From NCBI GenBank assembly GCA_017454485.1, contig JAFTCX010000023.1, positions 1 through 53,257 of the forward strand: a DNA stretch of 53,257 nucleotides. Reading direction: 5' to 3'. This document shows, piece by piece, positions 25,906-36,102 of this stretch. This DNA comes from Clostridia bacterium. GTDB taxonomy: Bacteria; Bacillota; Clostridia; Oscillospirales; Acutalibacteraceae. How positions within the stretch are numbered: the stretch's first letter is position 1; every line of letters begins with the position of its first letter. Below the pieces are notes generated by a model that made no database searches, was not told the DNA's origin, and saw only the letters and a program-made list of their open reading frames with translations. The position numbers and the translations under genes were made by a program.

Positions 25906-25934
25906 TTGACAAAAACGACAAAATGCGCTATAAT
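25906..25934 (+). promoter_or_regulatory. Perfect consensus promoter of the 3D-domain gene
   Basis: TTGACA (25906-25911), 17 bp, TATAAT (25929-25934). It lies 32 bp before the start of the 3D-domain gene and is divergent from the SOS-box promoter. Confidence 0.9.
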
Positions 25935-25965
25935 AATCTTACGATGAATCAAGAAGGGAGAGACC

Positions 25966-27177
25966 GTGATGCGCGCGCAGGCAGAAGCGAAAAAACCAAA
26001 GCGGCCGCGAAAAATCGCAGTGACCGCGCTGCTTTGCGTTGCCGCTGTCCTTGCGGTCGCCGGCGTATGCGCTGCGTTCGGTGTGCTGCCGCATGTGACA
26101 GAGGTTGTTTGCGACGGCGAAAGCAAAACGGTGTTCTCTTTGACAAACGACCCGCAGGCGATCGTTGCAAAGGCAAATGTGACGCTCGGCGATTTTGACA
26201 AGATCAACCTCGACGGCTTTGATGAAGCGGAATGGAAAAACAGCCTTGCGGTGGAACGCCGCAGCGCCGCAAATCCGGCCGCGCCGCTGGTATCGTTTGT
26301 AACATCCGACCGCCTGCAAACGGTTGCCAAAGCGCTCGCCGAACAGGGCAGAGCGCTTCGCCTGCAGCAGACGGTCAAGGTCCGGCTTTTGTGCGACGGC
26401 AAAAAGCAGACGGTCAAAACCAGCGGCACCGTGGCGGATGCGCTTCACGCGGCAAAGATCACGCTCGGCGAAAACGATGCGGTCAACCATCCGCTTTCCG
26501 CTGCGCTGGAGGACGGGATGTCCATCCGGGTGCAGCGTGTGCGCTACCGCGAAGCGACAAAGAAAAAGGCGATCCCGTTCACCACCGAGGAGCTGCCGAA
26601 CGACACGCTGTATGTCGGTGAAACGCAGCTTTTGCAGGAAGGGCAGGCCGGGGAGCGCACGGTTTACTATCTTGAAAAAACCGTGGACGGCGAACCTGAA
26701 GGCCGGCTGAAGATCGGTGAATCGGTCACGAAGGAGCCGCTGCCGGAGCTGCTGTTCATCGGCACAAAGACCGGGCTGATCCCGCAGGGGAGCGTGGGTG
26801 TGAGCGGGCTTGCCGACCGTGCGGCGATCTCGGAGCTGCCGGCAACGATTGACATCGCCGTTGATGTTTACGGCAAACCCGTCAACTATACAAAGCTGAT
26901 CGTCGGCGAAGCGACCGCCTACAGCGGCGGCGGTGTGACCTCAACCGGAAAAAGCGCCATGCCCGGCCGCGTTGCCGTGGACCCGCGCGAGATCCCCTAC
27001 GGCTCAAAGCTGTTCATCGTCTCCACCGACGGCAACTACATTTACGGCTATGCCGAAGCCGCAGACACCGGCGGATTTATCCATAACAGCGATACGGCGG
27101 TCGATCTGTATATGCACCGCGAAAGCGACTGCGAGGCATTCGGCAGACGCAATGTGGAAATTTATGTTTTGGAATAA
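25966..27177 (+). CDS. YabE-like G5/3D-domain cell-wall protein
   Basis: 403 residues from GTG 25966 (ATG 25969 also possible; GAAGGGAG upstream). A basic cytosolic start and a membrane helix (about 16-38) are followed by two DUF348-like units (about 45-105 and 133-190), a G5-like domain (about 193-265) and a C-terminal 3D domain. The 3D domain has the Asp residues in VAVDPREIPYG, EAADTGG and TAVDLYM. The family comprises Rpf-like wall-lytic enzymes (YabE, YocH 3D fold). It faces the outside of the membrane and is divergently transcribed from the lysis cassette. Confidence 0.88.
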   Translation: MMRAQAEAKKPKRPRKIAVTALLCVAAVLAVAGVCAAFGVLPHVTEVVCDGESKTVFSLTNDPQAIVAKANVTLGDFDKINLDGFDEAEWKNSLAVERRSAANPAAPLVSFVTSDRLQTVAKALAEQGRALRLQQTVKVRLLCDGKKQTVKTSGTVADALHAAKITLGENDAVNHPLSAALEDGMSIRVQRVRYREATKKKAIPFTTEELPNDTLYVGETQLLQEGQAGERTVYYLEKTVDGEPEGRLKIGESVTKEPLPELLFIGTKTGLIPQGSVGVSGLADRAAISELPATIDIAVDVYGKPVNYTKLIVGEATAYSGGGVTSTGKSAMPGRVAVDPREIPYGSKLFIVSTDGNYIYGYAEAADTGGFIHNSDTAVDLYMHRESDCEAFGRRNVEIYVLE

Positions 27178-27230
27178 GGAACCGAGTGAATCAATGGCTA
27201 CATAAGTTTTGAAACAGCATTATAAAGCAG

Positions 27231-27264
27231 AACCCCGCCGCGGAGGTTTTTCCGCGACGGGGTT
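27231..27264. terminator. Terminator-like hairpin (GCCGCGGA type)
   Basis: AACCCCGCCGCGGA (27231-27244) pairs with TCCGCGACGGGGTT (27251-27264) with one mismatch. No T-run follows on either strand. It lies between convergent genes and shares the core of the 2365, 12705 and 22942 hairpins. Confidence 0.7.
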
Positions 27265-27270
27265 GGTGTG

Positions 27271-27342
27271 TTATTCGGCCTTTTCCAGTATGGAGTTGCA
27301 AAAAGACAGCAACAGGGGAATGTCGTCGATGGAATAAATCAT
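27271..27342 (-). CDS. Possible 23-residue microprotein downstream of kdgK
   Basis: ATG 27342 is preceded by GGGGAGGTG at ideal spacing. The frame encodes 23 residues (MIYSIDDIPLLLSF, then a short helix ending EKAE) and ends 7 bp before the hairpin at 27231-27264. It begins 50 bp after the kdgK stop on the same strand, so it could be the last cistron of that unit. A TTGCAT-17-TAAGAT element (27390-27362) also fits, though its start point would fall very near the ribosome site. No family recognised. Confidence 0.45.
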   Translation of the reverse strand: MIYSIDDIPLLLSFCNSILEKAE

Positions 27343-27391
27343 TTCGGCACCTCCCCACACAATCTTATCACAATGCAAGCAAAAATGCAAC

Positions 27392-28489
27392 TCACCGCTG
27401 CACTCTTGCGCCTGCGCCGCCCATGAGCGCTTCCACTTCTTTTTTGCGCGCCATGGTTGTGTCGCCCGGCGTGGTCATTGCCAGCGCACCGTGCGCCGCG
27501 CCGTAATTGACAGCACGTTCCGCGTCGCCGGTGGTCATCAGCCCGTAGATCAAACCGCTCGCGAACGAATCGCCGCCGCCCACGCGGTCCAAGATCTCCA
27601 GTCCGTTGTAGTCCTTCGCCTTAAAGATTTCGCCGCCGGCCCAGCAGATTGCGCTCCAGTCGTTGACCGTGGCGGTTTTGACGGTGCGCAGGGTCGTGGC
27701 GACTGCTTTGAAATTCGGATAGGTCTCGGCAGCCTTGTTGATCATCTTTTTATAGCCGTCAAGGTTGAGCGATTTGAGGTTTGCGTCGTTGCCTTCGATC
27801 TCAAAGCCGAGGCAGGCGGTGAAATCCTCCTCGTTGCCGATCATGACGTCCACATACTTTGCGATCTCTTTGTTGACCTCCTGCGCCTTTTCCTTGCCGC
27901 CGATGGCGCTCCACATGGAGGGGCGGTAGTTGAGATCGTAGGAGACGACGGTGCCGTATTTTTTGGCTGTTTTGATCGCGGCGAGCACGGTTTTGCACGA
28001 CTGTTCGCTGAGTGCGGCATAGATGCCGCCGGTGTGCAGCCATTTTACGCCGAGCGTGCCGAAAATGGTGTCGAAGTCAAAATCTTCGGGCGTGGCTTTG
28101 GAAATTGCAGTGTTCGCGCGGTCGGAGCAGCCGACTGCGCCGCGGATGCCGAAGCCGCGCTCGGTGAAGTTCAGACCGTTGCGGCAAATGCGGCCGATGC
28201 CGTCGGTGGGCATCCATTTGATCAGCGACGTGTCGACGCCGCCCTGCAGGATGAAATCCTCCATCAGATAGCCGACCTCGTTTTCCGCAAACGCGGTGAT
28301 GACGGCAGTTTTCAAACCGAAGCAGCGGCGCAGTCCGCGCACAACATTGTATTCGCCGCCGCCTTCCCAGGCGCGGAACTGGCGGGCGGTGCGGATGCGG
28401 CCTTCGCCGGGGTCAAGGCGCAGCATGACTTCGCCGAGCGACACGGCGTCAAAGGCGGCGTTTTCTTTGAGATTGAGGTCTAATTTCAT
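27392..28489 (-). CDS. kdgK: 2-keto-3-deoxygluconate kinase (PfkB family)
   Basis: 365 residues. PfkB sugar-kinase features are the N-terminal SLGEVMLRLDPG, a sugar-binding GGGEYNVVRGL segment and the C-terminal catalytic/anion-hole motif VGGGDSFASGL (the Asp is the base). Neighbouring eda makes KDG phosphorylation to KDPG the likely reaction in hexuronate/pectin-sugar breakdown. AAAAGGAG precedes ATG 28489. An octamer repeat array lies between it and eda. Confidence 0.85.
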   Translation of the reverse strand: MKLDLNLKENAAFDAVSLGEVMLRLDPGEGRIRTARQFRAWEGGGEYNVVRGLRRCFGLKTAVITAFAENEVGYLMEDFILQGGVDTSLIKWMPTDGIGRICRNGLNFTERGFGIRGAVGCSDRANTAISKATPEDFDFDTIFGTLGVKWLHTGGIYAALSEQSCKTVLAAIKTAKKYGTVVSYDLNYRPSMWSAIGGKEKAQEVNKEIAKYVDVMIGNEEDFTACLGFEIEGNDANLKSLNLDGYKKMINKAAETYPNFKAVATTLRTVKTATVNDWSAICWAGGEIFKAKDYNGLEILDRVGGGDSFASGLIYGLMTTGDAERAVNYGAAHGALAMTTPGDTTMARKKEVEALMGGAGARVQR

Positions 28490-28508
28490 GGGAATGTCTC
28501 CTTTTGGT

Positions 28509-28564
28509 AGGGAATGAGGGAATGAGGGACTGAGGGACTGAGGGGTTGAGGGGAAGAGGGCTTG
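28509..28564. repeat. Tandem 8-bp repeat array (7 units)
   Basis: Seven octamers in exact phase: AGGGAATG twice, AGGGACTG twice, AGGGGTTG, AGGGGAAG, AGGGCTTG. It lies between eda and kdgK and is the complement type of 22894-22933. Confidence 0.9.
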
Positions 28565-28611
28565 ATTAAAAATGACTTAACCCCTTAATTCCTAAAACTT
28601 CAATGATCGAA

Positions 28612-29250
28612 TCAGCCACGAATGGATTTTGCCATCTCCACAGCTTCTTTTGTCAGCCGTTCGATCTCGTCGAACTTGCCGGCGCGGATCAGATCGCCCT
28701 TTACCATCCAGCTTCCGCCGCAGCAAAGGATCTTATCGCAGGAGAGATAGGTTTCCAGATTTTTCGGGCCGATGCCGCCGGTGGGCATGAATTTTACACC
28801 GACATACGCCGCGCACAGCGCCTTGATCGTTGCCACACCGCCGCACTGCTCCGCCGGGAAGAACTTGAGGTTTTTCAGCCCGCGCTTGACGCCCCAGGCG
28901 ACCTCGGACGCTGTTGTGCAGCCGGGGAAGATGGGAATGTCTTTGCCGATGCAGTAGTCCACGATCTCCGGGTCAAAGCCGGGACAGACGATGAACTTTG
29001 CGCCTGCGGCCACGGCACGGTCCACCTGCTCGGTGGTGAGCACGGTGCCTGCGCCGACAAGCATAGCGGGGAACTCCTCGCTGATGATGCGGATGGATTC
29101 CTCAGCGGCGTCGGTGCGGAAGGTGACCTCCGCAACGGGCAGACCGCCGTTCATGAGCGCTTTTGCAAGCGGACGCGCTTCGGCGGGGTCGTTCAGCACC
29201 ACAACGGGCACAACGCCGTAAGAAGCAACGGATGCACTGATATCTTTCAT
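28612..29250 (-). CDS. eda: 2-keto-3-deoxy-6-phosphogluconate aldolase
   Basis: 212 residues. A class I aldolase barrel shows the catalytic Glu in VAEVTFRTDAAEE, the Schiff-base Lys in LKFFPAEQCGG and the phosphate loop KFMPTGGIGPKN. It cleaves KDPG to pyruvate and glyceraldehyde-3-phosphate. The ATG follows AAGGAG. It is upstream of kdgK on the same strand with one promoter (29316-29288, minus), so the two form the lower hexuronate/KDG route. Confidence 0.92.
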   Translation of the reverse strand: MKDISASVASYGVVPVVVLNDPAEARPLAKALMNGGLPVAEVTFRTDAAEESIRIISEEFPAMLVGAGTVLTTEQVDRAVAAGAKFIVCPGFDPEIVDYCIGKDIPIFPGCTTASEVAWGVKRGLKNLKFFPAEQCGGVATIKALCAAYVGVKFMPTGGIGPKNLETYLSCDKILCCGGSWMVKGDLIRAGKFDEIERLTKEAVEMAKSIRG

Positions 29251-29287
29251 GATAAAGACTCCTTTGCGTGTTCATTTTATTCAATAT

Positions 29288-29316
29288 ATCTTACAAGATT
29301 TTAAGCTCAATGTCAA
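29288..29316 (-). promoter_or_regulatory. Promoter of eda-kdgK
   Basis: Minus strand TTGACA (29316-29311), 17 bp, TAAGAT (29293-29288). Confidence 0.75.
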
Positions 29317-29345
29317 CCGCTTTGGCCGTAAATTTTGAAATAGCC

Positions 29346-29408
29346 GTGCGCCGCATTCTTTTTTTGTGAAGGGATTGCATTTTTTTGCGCGGTCGGGTAT
29401 AATGAAAA
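29346..29408. repeat. 63-bp direct repeat, copy 1 (contains promoter)
   Basis: It matches 30094-30156 at 62 of 63 positions. It contains TTGCAT (29375-29380), 17 bp, TATAAT (29398-29403), which drives mntA, and the distal arm of a terminator whose proximal arm is absent here. Confidence 0.95.
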
Positions 29409-29438
29409 CGAAAGAACAATGGAAAAGAGGTGTGCTTT

Positions 29439-29732
29439 ATGCTGAGCAGATCGGAAATCGAACAGACCGTCAAAATCTTGCTGCTGCGCTATCACGCACA
29501 GTCGGCTTTGTTGTTCGGCTCCTATGCGCGCGGAGAAGCAACACCCGATTCCGATATTGATCTGATTGTTTTCGGCGGTGATTCTTTTAAAAAAAGCAAC
29601 GTATTCGCGCTTGCGGAAGAGCTGCGGCAGATGACGGGAAAAGATGTGGATGCGTTTGAAATCAGTGAAGTGACGCCCGGCACGCCGTTTTATGAAACGC
29701 TGATGAAAGAGGGGGTCAGGATCGCATGCTGA
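29439..29732 (+). CDS. mntA: MntA-type nucleotidyltransferase antitoxin
   Basis: 97 residues from ATG 29439 (AAAAGAGGTG upstream). The minimal nucleotidyltransferase motif GSYARGE (27-33) is followed by the metal-binding DID (39-41). MntA proteins AMPylate the HepT toxin and neutralise it. The gene overlaps hepT by 7 nt. The pair is bracketed by the 63-bp direct repeats. Confidence 0.88.
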   Translation: MLSRSEIEQTVKILLLRYHAQSALLFGSYARGEATPDSDIDLIVFGGDSFKKSNVFALAEELRQMTGKDVDAFEISEVTPGTPFYETLMKEGVRIAC

Positions 29733-30061
29733 AATCCGATCGGGAACGATTGAAAAAAATGATTCTTCTTTGGGAGCGGTTGACTGCGCAGATCGGTGAG
29801 CATCAGATCACCAAGGAGAGCTTGATGACCGATGAGTTTTCTCAATGGGCGGTTACAACGCCGCTTTATAACATCGGAGAACAGGTCTATCGGATCAGCA
29901 GTGATTTTAAAGCGGCTCATCCGGAGCTGCCGTGGGCGATGGTTTCCGGCTTGCGGCACCGGTTGGTGCACGACTATGAGGGCATCAACTGGTCGGTCAT
30001 CGTTGAAGTTGTTTTTGACGAGATGGAACCGTTTATTTCCACTGTGAAAACTTTGATTTGA
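29726..30061 (+). CDS. hepT: HepT-type HEPN ribonuclease toxin
   Basis: 111 residues, all-helical. The HEPN active-site motif R-x4-H-x-Y appears as R77-HRLV-H82-D-Y84. HepT is the RNase toxin partner of MntA, and the Tyr of this motif is the AMPylation target in characterised systems. The gene overlaps mntA, and its terminator (30074-30113) runs into the second 63-bp repeat. The N-terminal region (about 1-35) is basic. Confidence 0.88.
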   Translation: MLKSDRERLKKMILLWERLTAQIGEHQITKESLMTDEFSQWAVTTPLYNIGEQVYRISSDFKAAHPELPWAMVSGLRHRLVHDYEGINWSVIVEVVFDEMEPFISTVKTLI

Positions 30062-31678
<1,617 letters not shown>

Positions 31679-31726
31679 GTTTCCGCTTTTTGCGGCATGA
31701 AAATTTACAGTAAAGGAGCATCCCCC

Positions 31727-33133
31727 ATGAAAACCAGCAAGAAAACTTTGTCCGTGCTTTTGAGCCTGATCCTCGCGCTGCTCACCGTTGCCTGTCTCGG
31801 CACCGTTTCTTTTGCGGCGGACGAGATCGCCGCTTACGGCCCCTGCGGTGACAATATGTCCTGGCGCTATGAAAAGGGCGTGCTGACTGTCAGCGGTCAG
31901 GGTATTTTACAGCAGCAGGTCGTGCAGTTTCCAACGGATTCGATGCGCCTGAACGAAGAGACCGGCCGGTTTGAGATCGACACGCAGGTGTACAACGTGC
32001 GCTCGTTCCCGTGGTATCCCGCGCTGGAGGATCAGCTCGCAAAAAAATACGGCTATGACGCTTATCCTGCGCTGCGCAACGCGCTGACCTACGGCATTCT
32101 GAACGCTAAGACCTACTACACCGAGCTTTACGGCGTCATCCGCGATATCGTTGTGGAAGAGGGCGTCACCTCCATTCAGGACGGTGCGTTTTCCGTGACG
32201 CTGGGCATCCCTTATCTGCCGCGCACCATTTCACTGCCGGCGTCGCTGATGTATTTGAGCAACGACGCGATCAACAGCACACTGGCGCAGCGCATCGTCA
32301 TCCGCAACCCGAACCTCGCGGTCGGTCACAGCCTGCGTTTGACCGGCTTTGCAGGCAGTGTCGCGCCGACGGTGACGCAGGACGATCTTCTGAACGTGAA
32401 CGCCATCGCTTTGCAGCATGACGCGACGGTCGCCGAAACGCTGGCCAATGTGCTGCTGGTGCTGAATGCCGAGCTGGCGCAGCGCAATCAGCGTATTTTG
32501 GACGCGCAGGCGCTGACAAATGAAAAAGAAAAAGCTGCGGTGCTCTCCGAGATTCAGGCGCAGGAAAACGAGCAGATTGAGCGCTCGTCTCGCTATTTCT
32601 TCACAAGATCGGCCACGGCGGACGGCACGCTCAAAGAGCTTTATGCGCGTTTGCGTCAGCTCACCGGCCTGAACGCCGCCACGTTTGATTCCGTGGACGA
32701 TCTCGGCACTTATACGCCGGCGGTGTTCGACGAACAGGACAATTTGCTCACGGCCGCACAGTTCACCTTTACTGCGGCCTTCCGGGCGAAGCTGGACGAA
32801 ATGGCAGCCGCAGTCACCGCCGCGCAAAACGCGTCTGCGGCCGCAACTGCCGATGCGCAGACCTATTTCCTCGGCGAAGCGCCGCAGGGACTGACCCCGG
32901 CGCCGTGGATCACCGTTTACGGCGAAGACGGTTCCACCGCGAAGACAGCCGCACGTAATTCACAGGTGGCGTTTTCTTCGCTGAGCACCTTCTCGCCGCC
33001 GGAGGAGAAGCTCGAGGAGGAGGATGCCGTTTCCGTCGGCGGCTTCCGCGGATTGCTGCAGCGCATTCTGGACATCATTCGGGAAATGGTTCAAAGCATT
33101 CAGAATCTGTTTAAATCCGATTTCAGCTTTTGA
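31727..33133 (+). CDS. Secreted BspA-like protein with C-terminal amphipathic helix
   Basis: 468 residues from ATG 31727 (AAAGGAGC upstream). A signal peptide (about 1-31, ending SFAAD) is followed by a BspA/LRR_5-like start (GPCGDNMSWRYEKGVLTVSG, and IVVEEGVTSIQDGAFS), but the repeats then degenerate. The middle (about 225-310) is a long helical/coiled-coil region (ETLANVLLVLNAELAQRNQR). The end is an amphipathic helix (LLQRILDIIREMVQSIQNLF) like that of the protein ending at 2351. No LPXTG. The role is unknown; it is probably surface-exposed. Confidence 0.75.
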   Translation: MKTSKKTLSVLLSLILALLTVACLGTVSFAADEIAAYGPCGDNMSWRYEKGVLTVSGQGILQQQVVQFPTDSMRLNEETGRFEIDTQVYNVRSFPWYPALEDQLAKKYGYDAYPALRNALTYGILNAKTYYTELYGVIRDIVVEEGVTSIQDGAFSVTLGIPYLPRTISLPASLMYLSNDAINSTLAQRIVIRNPNLAVGHSLRLTGFAGSVAPTVTQDDLLNVNAIALQHDATVAETLANVLLVLNAELAQRNQRILDAQALTNEKEKAAVLSEIQAQENEQIERSSRYFFTRSATADGTLKELYARLRQLTGLNAATFDSVDDLGTYTPAVFDEQDNLLTAAQFTFTAAFRAKLDEMAAAVTAAQNASAAATADAQTYFLGEAPQGLTPAPWITVYGEDGSTAKTAARNSQVAFSSLSTFSPPEEKLEEEDAVSVGGFRGLLQRILDIIREMVQSIQNLFKSDFSF

Positions 33134-33140
33134 TGCGGGC

Positions 33141-33176
33141 GGGGCTGTTGCGTTTAGATGCAATAGCCCCTTTTTT
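33141..33176 (+). terminator. Terminator after BspA-like gene
   Basis: GGGGCTGTTGC pairs with GCAATAGCCCC, followed by T6. Confidence 0.9.
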
Positions 33177-33204
33177 GTTCGCTGCAGAAAATTACAGAAA
33201 CCCC

Positions 33205-33233
33205 TTGATTTTTTGAAAAACATCGGGTATAAT
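33205..33233 (+). promoter_or_regulatory. Promoter of SRP RNA / dnaX
   Basis: TTGATT (33205-33210), 17 bp, TATAAT (33228-33233). Confidence 0.8.
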
Positions 33234-33253
33234 ACGTTTGTATGCAATAGCAT

Positions 33254-33413
33254 ACGGGTAAGTCAACTTGCGTTTGGTCATGTGACGGTGGGTTCTGTGC
33301 GACAGAACACCACGAACCATGTCAGGCGGGGAACCGAGCAGCATTAAGAGGAACGTCTGTGCGACACAGCTCACGCCTGCCGTTGCATGATCAAGCGCAA
33401 GAGACTTGCCCTA
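33254..33413 (+). ncRNA. ffs: Signal recognition particle RNA (4.5S/scRNA type)
   Basis: The conserved domain IV is present: GTCAG (33321-33325), GGAA tetraloop (33330-33333) and AGCAGC (33337-33342), the Ffh-binding symmetric and asymmetric loops. The ends pair over about 27 nt (33256-33282 with about 33387-33411), forming the long rod typical of SRP RNA. A T-run follows at 33414. The length of about 160 nt is intermediate between E. coli and Bacillus types. Upstream of dnaX is the classic Firmicutes location. Exact ends are estimated from pairing. Confidence 0.88.
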
Positions 33414-33439
33414 TTTTTATGGGAAAGGGAGCGTTGGCC

Positions 33440-35137
33440 GTGTATCAGGTGCTGTATCGGAAATATCGTCCGCAGGTGTTTTCCGACGTTGTGGGACAGG
33501 AGCATATCACCACGACGCTGGCCTCTGAGATCGAAAGCGGCAAGCTCTCCCACGCCTATCTTTTCACCGGCTCACGCGGAACGGGAAAAACGACCTGCGC
33601 AAAAATTCTTGCCAAGGCGGTCAACTGTCTGCATCCGAAGGACGGCAACCCCTGCGGCGAATGTGAGATCTGCCGCGGGATCGATTCCGGCGCGATCCTC
33701 GATGTGGTTGAGATCGACGCCGCGTCCAACAACGGTGTGGACAATATCCGCGACATCCGCGAGGAATCCTCGTTTGCGCCTGTGGCGTGCAAATTCCGCG
33801 TATACATCATCGACGAGGTGCACATGCTCTCCATCGGCGCGTTCAACGCGCTGCTCAAAACGCTGGAAGAGCCGCCGGCGCATGTAAAATTCATTCTTGC
33901 AACCACCGAGGTGCACAAGCTCCCCGTGACGATTCTTTCCCGCTGTCAGCGCTTTGATTTCAAGCGCGTGGCGCCGCAGGCGATGATTGGGCGCATGCAG
34001 TTCATCGCTGCGCAGGAGGGCTTCACACTCGATGACGACGCGGCGGTGCTGATCGCCCGCTTGGCGGACGGCGGTATGCGCGACGCGCTTTCCACGCTGG
34101 ATCAGTGCATCGGGCAAAGCAGCCATGTAACGGCTGCGCTGGTGACGCAGGTTGCCGGCATGACGGGGCGCGACCACCTGTTTGCGCTTTCAGACGCCGT
34201 GGCTTCCGGCGACGCCGCCGGAGCGATGGAGCTGCTCGACCGATTGTATGCCGCTTCCTGCGATATGGAGCGCCTTTGCGCCGATCTGACGCTGCATTTT
34301 CGAAATCTCATGATCGTCAAAACCGTGAAAGCGGCCGCAGACGTGCTGGTCTGCACGGCGCAGGAGATGGAAGACTACCGCGCACAGAGCAAACGCTACA
34401 CGCTCCAGACGATCCTTTCCTGCATCGACGCGCTGCAGACGGCGGGCGCAAACATCAAAAAGGGCGTCAACCGCCGTGTGGAGCTGGAAATGACGCTGCT
34501 GCGCCTGAGTGCTCCGGCGGTCGGCGACGATCTTTCCTCGCTGCGCAGACGCGTTGCCGCACTGGAACAATCGCTGCAAAACGGCACAGGGCCCCACACA
34601 GCTTCTGCGCCGGCACCTGCCGCACCGCAGACGCCGCCTGCGCCGATCCATACACCGCCGGTGCAGCCGCAACCCGCAACCGCTGCGGTCAAAACCGTGA
34701 CCGATACGCAAAGCGAACCTGCGCCGCCGAAGGCGCAGCAGAGCCCACCGCCGCAGTCAGTGCCGCAGACACCGCCGGCGGAAGAAGCGCCGCAGGAGGA
34801 CCGTATGTTTGACCGCTGGCCGCAGGTGCTCGGTGTGCTTGCCGAACTGAACAAGCCGCTTTGGGGTGTGCTGATGAATTCCACTGCGGTGCTGCACGGC
34901 GATTTTGTGCTCTTGCAAAGCGACAACCCGGCGCTGCCCGTATTCATCAAATCCGGCAGCCATGCGCGCGACATCCGCGAGGCGGTGCAGCGCGTGACCG
35001 GGAAAAAATACCGACTGGGCATCTTCAGCCAGCCGAAGCCGGCCGAAGCGCCGCAGGAACAAACGCCGAAGCATTCGCCGCTGGATGCCATTCTGCAAAA
35101 GGCGAAGGACGGCGGCGTAAAAGTGAACGAAGAATAA
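33440..35137 (+). CDS. dnaX: DNA polymerase III subunit gamma/tau
   Basis: 565 residues from GTG 33440 (MYQVLYRKYRP is the universal DnaX start; AAAGGGAG upstream). AAA+ clamp loader features: Walker A GSRGTGKTT (44-52), zinc cysteines 63, 72, 75 and 78, DEVHMLS, and the sensor region LATTEVHKLPVTILSRCQR. A Pro/Ala/Gln linker (about 385-455) precedes the tau domain. No convincing internal slippery-site/stop arrangement is seen for a gamma form. First protein gene of dnaX-ybaB-recR. Confidence 0.95.
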   Translation: MYQVLYRKYRPQVFSDVVGQEHITTTLASEIESGKLSHAYLFTGSRGTGKTTCAKILAKAVNCLHPKDGNPCGECEICRGIDSGAILDVVEIDAASNNGVDNIRDIREESSFAPVACKFRVYIIDEVHMLSIGAFNALLKTLEEPPAHVKFILATTEVHKLPVTILSRCQRFDFKRVAPQAMIGRMQFIAAQEGFTLDDDAAVLIARLADGGMRDALSTLDQCIGQSSHVTAALVTQVAGMTGRDHLFALSDAVASGDAAGAMELLDRLYAASCDMERLCADLTLHFRNLMIVKTVKAAADVLVCTAQEMEDYRAQSKRYTLQTILSCIDALQTAGANIKKGVNRRVELEMTLLRLSAPAVGDDLSSLRRRVAALEQSLQNGTGPHTASAPAPAAPQTPPAPIHTPPVQPQPATAAVKTVTDTQSEPAPPKAQQSPPPQSVPQTPPAEEAPQEDRMFDRWPQVLGVLAELNKPLWGVLMNSTAVLHGDFVLLQSDNPALPVFIKSGSHARDIREAVQRVTGKKYRLGIFSQPKPAEAPQEQTPKHSPLDAILQKAKDGGVKVNEE

Positions 35138-35167
35138 AAAACGAATGAAGATAAGGAGAACGTAATT

Positions 35168-35497
35168 ATGAAAGCACGTATTCCCGGCAATCAGGGCGGC
35201 GGCCGCGCTGCCATGATGAAGCGTCTGGAGGAAATGCAGGCGCAGATGGAAGCAAAACAGCAGGAAGTGGAACAGACCGAGTTCACCGCATCCGCAGGCG
35301 GCGGCGCCGTGGAAGTGGTTGTGAACGGCGCACATGAGGTCAAGCAGATTCATCTGCAGCCCGATGTCGTTGATCCCGAAGATGTGGAGATGCTCTCCGA
35401 TCTGATCATCGCCGCGCTCAACGAAGCGAACCGCAAGGCGGAGGACGCGATGAACCAGGTGATGGAAGGCCTGAAAGGGCTGAACCTGCCGTTCTGA
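35168..35497 (+). CDS. ybaB: YbaB/EbfC nucleoid-associated protein
   Basis: 109 residues. A Gly/Arg-rich N-terminus (about 1-14) precedes the YbaB helix (MKRLEEMQAQMEAKQQEVEQ) and core (GGGAVEVVVNGAHEVKQIHL, DLIIAALNEANRKAEDAM). It binds DNA as a dimer. Conserved between dnaX and recR; AAGGAG precedes ATG 35168. Its stop overlaps the recR start (TGATG). Confidence 0.94.
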   Translation: MKARIPGNQGGGRAAMMKRLEEMQAQMEAKQQEVEQTEFTASAGGGAVEVVVNGAHEVKQIHLQPDVVDPEDVEMLSDLIIAALNEANRKAEDAMNQVMEGLKGLNLPF

Positions 35498-36099
35498 TGG
35501 CGGGCTATCAGGTTGCCTCGCTCGCGCGTTTGATCGAACAGTTTGAGCGTATGCCGGGCGTTGGGCACAAAAGCGCCCAGCGCATGGCGTTTCATGTGCT
35601 GCATCTTTCGGACGCAGAGGCGAAGCGCTTTGCCGAAGCGATCCTCGATGCACGGCAAAACATCCGGCGCTGCAGCCGCTGCTGCAACCTGTCGGAAGCG
35701 GAGCTGTGCCCGATCTGCGGCAATCCCGGCCGCGACGAAAGCGTGATCTGTGTGGTGGAGGACCCGCGAGATGTGATCGCCTTTGAGCGCACGCACGAAT
35801 ATGAGGGCCTTTATCATGTGCTGCATGGTGTGATCTCCCCGATGAACGGCGTCGGCCCCGAGGATATCACGATCCAGGAACTGCTTTCGCGCATGGCGGA
35901 CGGCAAGGTGCAGGAAGTCATTATGGCGACGAATCCCACCGTGGAGGGCGAAGCGACGGCGATGTATATTTCGCGGCTGCTCAAGCCGATGGGCGTCAAG
36001 GTCAGCCGTTTGGCCTACGGCGTGCCGGTCGGCGCAGATCTGGAATATGCCGACGAGGTGACGCTCACACGCGCGCTGGAGGGCAGAAGAACGCTGTAA
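35497..36099 (+). CDS. recR: Recombination protein RecR
   Basis: 200 residues. Helix-hairpin-helix (FERMPGVGHKSAQRMAF), four-cysteine zinc finger (CSRCCNLSEAELCPICG, about 57-73) and Toprim domain (VVEDPRDVIAFE...). It works with RecF/RecO in gap repair. Translationally coupled to ybaB. Confidence 0.95.
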   Translation: MAGYQVASLARLIEQFERMPGVGHKSAQRMAFHVLHLSDAEAKRFAEAILDARQNIRRCSRCCNLSEAELCPICGNPGRDESVICVVEDPRDVIAFERTHEYEGLYHVLHGVISPMNGVGPEDITIQELLSRMADGKVQEVIMATNPTVEGEATAMYISRLLKPMGVKVSRLAYGVPVGADLEYADEVTLTRALEGRRTL

Positions 36100-36102
36100 A
36101 CG

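Noticed and set aside
29726-30061. Restriction- or defence-island extension of the MntA-HepT pair
   Set aside because: No other defence genes flank the pair; the neighbours are sugar-degradation genes.
34700-35137. Programmed frameshift producing a short gamma form of DnaX
   Set aside because: No slippery heptamer with an adjacent -1 stop and stimulatory hairpin is visible near the expected position; the only A-rich run (about 35005) is close to the C-terminus.
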